A program made the position numbers and the translations under genes. From positions 1 to 16,079 of the forward strand of contig JABWAY010000056.1 of NCBI GenBank assembly GCA_013360825.1: a stretch of DNA of 16,079 nucleotides. Direction: 5' to 3'. Source of the stretch: Candidatus Brocadiia bacterium. Lineage in GTDB: Bacteria > Planctomycetota > MHYJ01 > WSZJ01. The notes beneath the pieces were generated by a model. The model did not search any database. It saw nothing but the letters and a program-made list of their open reading frames with translations, and was not told where the DNA came from. Below are positions 8,140-13,642 of this stretch, piece by piece (within the stretch, counting starts at the first letter, position 1; every line of letters begins with the position of its first letter).

Positions 8140-9584
8140 CGCCCCCTCCGGCGGGTCTCCCGCTCCACGTCGCCGACGCGGGCGACCTTGAGGGAATTGG
8201 TCGCCCCGGGCGCCAGGTTGGAGCCCAGCACGTAGACGACGGTGTCGCCGTTCCGGGCCAGGCGGGATTCGAGCAGCTCGCGCTCGGCGACGGCGAAGAG
8301 CCGCTCCACGGACTCCAGTTCCGGGATCAGCCGGGGCAGGACCCCCCAGTAGAGGGCGAGGCGGCGGGCGACTTCCTCCGAGCTCGTGAAGCCCAGGATC
8401 GGCGCGCGGGGGCGCTCGTCCGAGAGCAGTCGCGCGGACCGCCCGCTGCGGGTGAACACGAGGAGGGCCTTCGGATCGCATTCCCGCGCGGCATGTCCCG
8501 CCAGGCGCACGACGGCCGGTGTGAAATCCCCCGCCTCCGCGTCCGTCACGCTGCTCACAGCGCGGTCGAACGGGTAGATCTTCTCCTCCGTCGTCTCTGC
8601 GATCCTGGACATCCGCCTCACCGTCTCGACGGGAAACTGCCCCACCGCGGTCTCCCCCGAGAGCATCAGAGCGTCGGTCCCGTCGAGGATCGCGTTCGCC
8701 ACGTCCGTCACCTCCGCCCGCGTCGGCGTCGGATTCGTCGTCATCGACTCCAGCATCTGCGTCGCCGTGATCACCAGCTTCCCGGCCCGATTCGCCACAC
8801 GGATGATCCGCTTCTGGAAAACGGGAATCATCTCCAGGGAGGCCTCGACCCCCAGGTCGCCCCTCGCCACCATGACCCCGTCCGCCGCGGCCACGATGCC
8901 GTCCAGCGCGTCCATCGCCTGCGGTTTCTCGATCTTGGCGATGATCGGGACCGTCCGGCGCGCCCGCTTCATCAGGTCCTTCAGCTCGGCGACATCCCCC
9001 GCGCTGCGCACGAAGGACAGAGCGACGAAATCCACCCCCAGGCGCAGGCCGAACAGCGCATCCTCCCGGTCTTTTGCGCTCAGCGCGCCCGTCGAGAGGG
9101 CCGCGCCGGGAACGTTGATTCCCTTGTGCGAGGTCAGGCGTCCGCCGTCGGTCACATCGCAGAGGATGTCCCGGCCGCGGACCTCCCGGACGCTCAGGCG
9201 GATGTTTCCGTCGTCGAGGAGAATCGTCTCGTCCTTGCGGACGTCCCGCGGAAGATCCGCGTACTCCGTCGAGACCACCCCGTCGGCGCCCTCCACGGGA
9301 CGCGTGGTGATCGTCAGCTGCGACCCCGTCGGGACCTCCATCCCCGGCGGGCGGACCTTGCCGACCCGGATTTTCGGCCCCTGGAGATCCTGAAGGATCG
9401 CGATCGGGCGACCGGACTTCCGCGCCGCTTCGCGGACCAGGCCGAACAGCGCGGCGTGCGACTCGTGGGTCCCGTGCGAGAAATTCAGGCGGACCGCGTC
9501 CAGCCCGATGTCGACCAGGCGCGCGATGACCTCCGGCGTCGACGAGGCGGGCCCGAGCGTGGCGAGGATCTTCGTGCGGCGCAT
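8136..9584 (-). CDS. pyk: Pyruvate kinase
   Basis: The enzyme transfers phosphate from phosphoenolpyruvate to ADP, giving pyruvate and ATP. The protein is 482 residues, close to PykA-type enzymes. ATG at 9584 gives the canonical beginning MRRTKILATLGPAS; the open frame runs further upstream to 9767, but that part is Arg/Pro-rich and has no family match, so I reject it. Visible motifs: RLNFSHG (32-38), LQGPKIRVG (67-75), catalytic K217 with Mg ligands E219 and D243 in IAKIEKP and VMVARGDLGVE, then ATQMLESM...PTRAEV and LSGETAVG. The C-terminal allosteric-type domain is present. K71 occupies the position where potassium-dependent enzymes have Glu, predicting potassium independence. The start lacks a clear Shine-Dalgarno and lies five bases from an inverted repeat. 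It is the first gene of a probable pyk - M20 peptidase - eno unit. Confidence 0.98.
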   Translation of the reverse strand: MRRTKILATLGPASSTPEVIARLVDIGLDAVRLNFSHGTHESHAALFGLVREAARKSGRPIAILQDLQGPKIRVGKVRPPGMEVPTGSQLTITTRPVEGADGVVSTEYADLPRDVRKDETILLDDGNIRLSVREVRGRDILCDVTDGGRLTSHKGINVPGAALSTGALSAKDREDALFGLRLGVDFVALSFVRSAGDVAELKDLMKRARRTVPIIAKIEKPQAMDALDGIVAAADGVMVARGDLGVEASLEMIPVFQKRIIRVANRAGKLVITATQMLESMTTNPTPTRAEVTDVANAILDGTDALMLSGETAVGQFPVETVRRMSRIAETTEEKIYPFDRAVSSVTDAEAGDFTPAVVRLAGHAARECDPKALLVFTRSGRSARLLSDERPRAPILGFTSSEEVARRLALYWGVLPRLIPELESVERLFAVAERELLESRLARNGDTVVYVLGSNLAPGATNSLKVARVGDVERETRRRGR

Positions 9585-9955
9585 CGGTCCATTGTGGCCC
9601 GCCCCGACGCGGGGGGCAAACAATGGCGCCTTCCGGCGTGCCGGCTCTTCAGGGCGGGGCCGCCCGGACGGCAGCGGGGCTTCCAGGAGCCGCCGGAGCC
9701 TCCCCGAAGACCGTCTCCACGCCGGGCCCGCACCCCGCCTCTCCGCATCACTTCTCGGCCACTCCACGCTGCTCCTGTGCCGTCCATCCTCGCGTCTTTC
9801 GGCGTCCCGCGGCGCCGTCGATCCTCATCGATGTCCACCGGCACCGACTCCAGCCTCCCCCCTCCACGCCGCCGAAAACAGCGTCGCCTGAATCGCCTAA
9901 TGCCCTCGTGGAGCGACTGAGGGAAGTAGTGGCGCCCCCTGCCCGCCCGGGGACA
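9585..9955. other. Divergent intergenic region between pyk and the lipid transport operon
   Basis: These 371 bases must hold the promoters of both divergent units. I see no convincing sigma-70 -35/-10 pair on either strand. The least GC-rich stretch, at about 9873-9903, contains CCTAAT and could hold the plus-strand promoter. An inverted repeat lies at 9589-9626. A small palindrome TCGAT-CCTC-ATCGA lies at 9818-9831. A GC-rich stem lies at 9652-9665 with no T tract. A reading frame continuous with the STAS-MlaE gene stays open from 9623, but its translation is Pro/Ala/Ser-rich without domain character, so I treat this as non-coding. Confidence 0.6.
9589..9626 (-). promoter_or_regulatory. Inverted repeat in the pyruvate kinase leader
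   Basis: Perfect 7-bp arms CCATTGT (9589-9595) and ACAATGG (9620-9626) flank 24 bases that themselves can pair (GCCC near 9597-9600 with GGGC near 9614-9617, plus further G-C pairs). The near arm ends four bases before the pyk ATG. In the transcript this would fold into a strong hairpin where a Shine-Dalgarno would normally lie. As DNA, it would be an ATTGT/ACAAT-type operator. Either way it suggests control of pyk and its downstream genes. Function is inferred only from symmetry and position. Confidence 0.4.
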
Positions 9956-11086
9956 ATGCGCCCGATGCCGTCCACGCCCCTCCGAATCGATTCCCCGGAT
10001 CCCGGGACCCTCCACCTGTCCCTGCCCCCCCGCCTCGACATCGCCACGACCGGTGACGCCTGGCGTCGGGCCTCCGCAGCCCTGGATCGCCCGGACATCC
10101 GGACCCTCCGCGTCGCCGCGACGGACCTCGAGAACATCGACGGCGCCGGGATCGGCCTCCTCGTCCATCTCCGGGACCTCTCGCAGGCCCGCGGGATCGC
10201 ATTCGAACTCGCCGCCCTCCCCGGACGCTTCCAGCCCCTCCTCGACGCCTTCCCCCCCGGATCCCTGCCCCCTCCCCTCAAGTCCGCCGAGCCCCCCGGC
10301 TTCCTCGAACAGATCGGGCGTTCCGGGGCCGGCCTCGGCCGCGACCTGCGGGACCTGCTCGGGTTCACGGGAGAACTCGCGACCGCAATCGGCCGCTCCC
10401 TCCTCCACCCCCGCGAAATCCGATGGAGCGAAACCTGGTCGACCGTCGAGCGCGCCGGCGTCAACGCCTTCCCCATCATCGCCCTCGTCGGCTTCCTCAT
10501 CGGCTTCATCCTAGCCTTCCAGAGCGCCGTCCCCATGCAGCAGTTCGGCGCGGAAATCTTCGTCGCCGACCTCGTCGCCCTCTCCCTCCTCCGCGAACTC
10601 GGCCCCCTCATGACCGCCATCGTCCTCGCGGGGCGGAGCGGCTCCGCGTTCGCCGCGGAGATCGGGACGATGAAGGTCAAGGAAGAGCTCGACGCCCTGA
10701 ATACGATGGGGATCCGGCCGCTCCGCTTCCTCGTGGTGCCCCGCGCCCTCGCCGCCATCATCGTGACGCCGATCCTGGCGGCATTCACGTCCTTCTTCGG
10801 CCTCATCGGCGGCCTCGTGGTCATGCTCTCCCTCGGGTTCCCCCTGGTGACCTACGTCAACCAGGTCAGGGGCGCCCTCAGCCCCGAGGACTTCCCGTCC
10901 GGCCTGGCCAAGGCGCTGGTCTTCGGTCTCCTGGTCGCCGGGATCGGGTGCCTCCGGGGACTCCAGACGGGAACCGGCGCCAGCGCCGTCGGTGAATCCA
11001 CGACGCGCGCCGTCGTCGCCGGAATCCTCCTCATCATCCTCAGCGACGGCCTCTTCTCCGTCGTCTTCTACTCGCTCGGCATCTGA
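9956..11086 (+). CDS. mlaE: STAS-MlaE fusion: lipid ABC transporter permease
   Basis: The protein is 376 residues from ATG 9956, which has GGGGA close upstream; ATG 9965 in the same frame is an alternative. Residues about 9-105 form a STAS domain (LHLSLPPRLDI, LENIDGAGIGLLVHL), equivalent to the separate MlaB subunit of E. coli. Residues about 150-376 form the MlaE permease, with several membrane helices and the family signature LLRELGPLMTAIVLAGRSGSAFAAEIG, then MKVKEELDAL. Role: inner-membrane core of a phospholipid transporter, partnered by the ATPase and MCE protein encoded next. STAS-permease fusions are known in this family. In the STAS domain the usual Ser/Thr after the conserved Asp is Gly63, so phosphorylation there is not possible. 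The stop overlaps the next ATG by one base (TGATG), implying coupled translation. Confidence 0.93.
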   Translation: MRPMPSTPLRIDSPDPGTLHLSLPPRLDIATTGDAWRRASAALDRPDIRTLRVAATDLENIDGAGIGLLVHLRDLSQARGIAFELAALPGRFQPLLDAFPPGSLPPPLKSAEPPGFLEQIGRSGAGLGRDLRDLLGFTGELATAIGRSLLHPREIRWSETWSTVERAGVNAFPIIALVGFLIGFILAFQSAVPMQQFGAEIFVADLVALSLLRELGPLMTAIVLAGRSGSAFAAEIGTMKVKEELDALNTMGIRPLRFLVVPRALAAIIVTPILAAFTSFFGLIGGLVVMLSLGFPLVTYVNQVRGALSPEDFPSGLAKALVFGLLVAGIGCLRGLQTGTGASAVGESTTRAVVAGILLIILSDGLFSVVFYSLGI

Positions 11087-11841
11087 TGCCGTCCCCCCTC
11101 ATCCGCGTGGAACACCTGACGGCCGGGTGGAACGGCAGGGTCATCCTCGACGACCTCAGCTTCGAGGTCTTCGAGGGCGAAGTGTTCGTCATTCTCGGCG
11201 GGTCGGGATGCGGGAAGTCGACGCTGCTCAAACAGATGATCGGCCTGTACACGCCGATGTCCGGCCACGTCCGGATCGACGGCGACGACATCGTCACCGC
11301 CCGCGGTGCCGACCGCCTCCGCATCCTCCGCAAGATCGGCGTCACCTACCAGAGCGGCGCCCTCTTCGGCTCCATGACCCTCCTCGAGAACATCGGCCTC
11401 CCCCTCCGGGAGTTCACCGATCTTCCCGAGGAGGCCCGCATCCTGGTGGGGCGCATGAAGCTGAAACTGGTCGGCCTGGCCGGGTACGAGAACCATTTTC
11501 CCAGCGAAATCTCCGGCGGCATGCAGAAGCGGGCTGCGATCGCACGCGCGATGGCGCTCGATCCGAGAATCCTCTTTCTCGACGAGCCCAGCGCCGGGCT
11601 GGACCCGGTGACCAGCGCCGGGCTGGACGCCCTGATCCGGCAGCTGGCGGAGACGCTGGGCGTGACCTTCGTCATCGTGACGCACGAACTGCCGAGCATC
11701 TTCGCCATCGCCGATCGGGTGATCATGCTCGACGCACGGACCCGTACCATCGTGGCCACCGGCCCGCCGGCGGAACTTCGCGATCGCGCGGAAGATCCCT
11801 GGGTGCGCCGGTTCTTCAATCGGGAGGCGGACAATGGCTGA
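11086..11841 (+). CDS. mlaF: MlaF-type lipid ABC transporter ATPase
   Basis: The protein is 251 residues, an ordinary length for MlaF. All ATPase motifs are intact: Walker A GGSGCGKST (38-46), Q-loop YQSGALFGSMTLLENI (88-103, the QSGALF form being characteristic of MlaF), ABC signature SGGMQKR (143-149), Walker B ILFLDEP (162-168), D-loop SAGLD (169-173) and switch His200 in VTHEL. It supplies ATP hydrolysis for the STAS-MlaE permease at the cytoplasmic face. Its ATG is inside the upstream stop codon and no Shine-Dalgarno is evident, so it relies on translational coupling. Its own stop overlaps the MCE gene by 8 bp (ATGGCTGA). A 16-bp direct repeat just after Walker B repeats SAGLD in the protein. 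Confidence 0.96.
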   Translation: MPSPLIRVEHLTAGWNGRVILDDLSFEVFEGEVFVILGGSGCGKSTLLKQMIGLYTPMSGHVRIDGDDIVTARGADRLRILRKIGVTYQSGALFGSMTLLENIGLPLREFTDLPEEARILVGRMKLKLVGLAGYENHFPSEISGGMQKRAAIARAMALDPRILFLDEPSAGLDPVTSAGLDALIRQLAETLGVTFVIVTHELPSIFAIADRVIMLDARTRTIVATGPPAELRDRAEDPWVRRFFNREADNG

Positions 11842-13015
11842 CACAAAGTACGTCCGGATCGGTGCCTTCATCGTCTCGGGGACCCTGCTGGCCGCGGCCG
11901 GCATCGTGATCGGAGGCGCCGGATCGTTCGGCGCCGGGACCATCGCGATGGAGACCTACCTGGACGAATCCGTTCAGGGGCTGGCCGTCGGCTCCCCCGT
12001 CAAGTACCGCGGAGTCCAGGTCGGAACGGTGGACTCGATCGACTTCGTGTTCTCCCAGTACAAGTTCGCGGAGGCAACCGAGGATCTCTTCGAGCAGTAC
12101 GGCCGCTACGTCGTGGTCCGCCTCGCGATCAATCAGTCCGCCTTCCGGGACATCGAGCAGAAGGACGTCAACGCCCGGGTCCAGGGCGAGATCGACCGCG
12201 GACTCCGCGCGCGCATCGCGTCACAGGGGCTCACCGGCGTCGCCTACATCGAGATCGACTACCTGGACGCCGGGCAGAACCCGATCTTCAAGCCCCGGTG
12301 GGCACCGCGGACGTTTTACCTCCCCGCCGCCACGAGCACCGCCGCCCGGATCACGGACTCGGCCGAGACTGTCGTCCGTTCGCTGGAGGAGGCCGAGCTC
12401 GACGTCGTGGCCGGTCACGCGGACCTGCTCATCCGGGACCTGACGAAGGCTCTCAATGAAGACGTCGTCCCGGTCCTTCGAAAGGTCGCCCTCGCCCTCG
12501 ACGAGATTCAGCCCACGCTGACCTCCGTGAAGGAAGCGAGCGGAGAGCTCGCCCCGGCGCTCCGGAGCGCCCGGGCGATCGCGGAAGACCTCGAACCGGT
12601 CGCAAAGGATCTGCGTGCGACGACGGAGACACTTCCGGAGACAGCCCGCCGGGCAAACGAGATCGCCATTCACGCCGACGAGGCCCTGACGCGGGTGACC
12701 GCCTCGGTGGACGAACTCTCCGGGAAGATCGCGGCGCTGGTGGACCGGCTCGACGCCGCCGTCGAGCGGGACCTGACGCCGACCCTCGGGCACCTGCGCA
12801 CGACGAGTGAAGGACTTCCGGAAGCGCTGGAGAGCCTGAAGGTGACGCTGAAGCGCATCGACGGGCTGGTCACGGGAGAGCGGGCGGACATTGCGGAGGC
12901 GGTTTCGAGCCTCCGGCAGGTCAGCCGGGACATCGAGCAGCTGTCGGCGCACGCGAAACGCTACCCCTCGCACGTCCTCTTCGGCAACCCGCCCCCGCCC
13001 CGCGAGAGGAGATAG
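11834..13015 (+). CDS. mlaD: MlaD-like MCE domain protein
   Basis: The protein is 393 residues. ATG 11834 is backed by a strong GGGAGG (11822-11827), six bases upstream. One N-terminal membrane helix spans about 9-30. An MCE domain follows at about 38-135 (YLDESVQGLAVGSPVKYRGV, then VGTVDSIDF), which in known homologues forms a hexameric ring with a lipid channel in the periplasm. Residues about 175-375 are predicted amphipathic helix or coiled coil (many Glu/Arg/Ala/Leu heptads, such as LRATTETLPETARRANEI), much longer than E. coli MlaD (about 183 residues), so it may extend toward the outer membrane as in longer MCE proteins. The C-terminus YPSHVLFGNPPPP resembles the usual ending of such proteins. 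It works with the two genes upstream and the lipoprotein 3 bp downstream. Confidence 0.94.
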   Translation: MADTKYVRIGAFIVSGTLLAAAGIVIGGAGSFGAGTIAMETYLDESVQGLAVGSPVKYRGVQVGTVDSIDFVFSQYKFAEATEDLFEQYGRYVVVRLAINQSAFRDIEQKDVNARVQGEIDRGLRARIASQGLTGVAYIEIDYLDAGQNPIFKPRWAPRTFYLPAATSTAARITDSAETVVRSLEEAELDVVAGHADLLIRDLTKALNEDVVPVLRKVALALDEIQPTLTSVKEASGELAPALRSARAIAEDLEPVAKDLRATTETLPETARRANEIAIHADEALTRVTASVDELSGKIAALVDRLDAAVERDLTPTLGHLRTTSEGLPEALESLKVTLKRIDGLVTGERADIAEAVSSLRQVSRDIEQLSAHAKRYPSHVLFGNPPPPRERR

Positions 13016-13018
13016 CCG

Positions 13019-13633
13019 ATGCACCGGATCCTCGTCATCCCCGCTGCTCTCGCCCTCCTTTCCGGCTGTCTCTCGCTGGCAAAGGACTATCCGGAGCGGC
13101 ACCTGCACGCCATCTCCGCGCCGCGGCCGGAAGGGGCGGCCGCCCCGGCACAGGGCGCGATCCTCCATGTGAAGCCGTTCACGATCGCCCCGCGGTATGC
13201 GGGGACGGAGTTCGTCTACCGGCGGAGCGACATCGAGTGGGAGTCGGACTTCTATCACGCGTTCTTCGTGGCGCCCCGGGAGGCGCTGACCGACGAATCC
13301 CGGGCGTGGATGACGGCTTCCGGAATTTTCCGCGCGGTCGTGGACGGCTCGAGCGCCATCCCCCCGACGCATCTCGTGGAGGGACACATCGCGGCCCTCT
13401 ACGCCGACATCCGGACGCCTGGCGCGCTGAAGGCCGTGATCGAACTGGACGTGATGCTCGTCGATGACCGCAGGGTCCCCCCGGCAGCCCTGATGTCGCG
13501 GCGGTACACCCAGGCGGTTGCGATGCGGGAAGACACCCCCGAGGCTCTCGTGGCAGGCTGGAACTCCGGGCTGTCGGCGATCCTCACGGCGTTCGAAGTG
13601 GACCTGCGGGAGGCGCTCGCCGCACCGCGTTGA
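13019..13633 (+). CDS. ABC-type transport auxiliary lipoprotein (PqiC/DUF330-like)
   Basis: The protein is 204 residues. ATG 13019 follows AGGAG (13007-13011) and lies 3 bp after the MCE gene stop. A lipoprotein signal ends at LLSGC (Cys17). The following domain has the pattern of the DUF330 / ABC_trans_aux family: ILHVKPFTIAPRYAG, then VYRRSDIEWESDFYHAF, then a helical region with LTDESRAWMTASGIF and a beta-rich second half with EGHIAALYADI. Family members (PqiC and homologues) are outer-membrane lipoproteins working with MCE transporters. Being last in this operon, it is the likely outer-membrane docking partner of the MlaD-like ring. Similarity is by motif and context only, so the family call is likely rather than certain. 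Confidence 0.82.
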   Translation: MHRILVIPAALALLSGCLSLAKDYPERHLHAISAPRPEGAAAPAQGAILHVKPFTIAPRYAGTEFVYRRSDIEWESDFYHAFFVAPREALTDESRAWMTASGIFRAVVDGSSAIPPTHLVEGHIAALYADIRTPGALKAVIELDVMLVDDRRVPPAALMSRRYTQAVAMREDTPEALVAGWNSGLSAILTAFEVDLREALAAPR

Positions 13634-13642
13634 CGCAGTGTG

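Noticed and set aside
8140..8481. Upstream extension of the M20 peptidase to an ATG at 8481
   Set aside because: It would overlap the pyruvate kinase C-terminus by over 300 bases in another frame and is Arg/Pro-rich. The GTG at 8139 with the 4-bp overlap explains the start.
9652..9665. GC-rich palindrome GGGCGG..CCGCCC as a terminator
   Set aside because: It has a very short loop, no T tract on either side, and lies between two divergent starts where no transcript should end.
9585..9767. Upstream extension of pyruvate kinase to an ATG at 9767
   Set aside because: The family start MRRTKILATLGPAS fits ATG 9584, and the extension is Arg/Pro-rich without homology.
8493..9920. 475-codon plus-strand open frame opposite pyruvate kinase
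   Set aside because: The Arg-rich translation is typical of an antisense shadow; the pyruvate kinase motifs on the other strand are unambiguous.
9623..9955. N-terminal extension of the STAS-MlaE protein, with in-frame ATG at 9623
   Set aside because: The 111 extra residues are Pro/Ala/Ser-rich with no strand or helix pattern. The STAS domain starts soon after ATG 9956, which has a GGGGA site, and the divergent promoters need space here.
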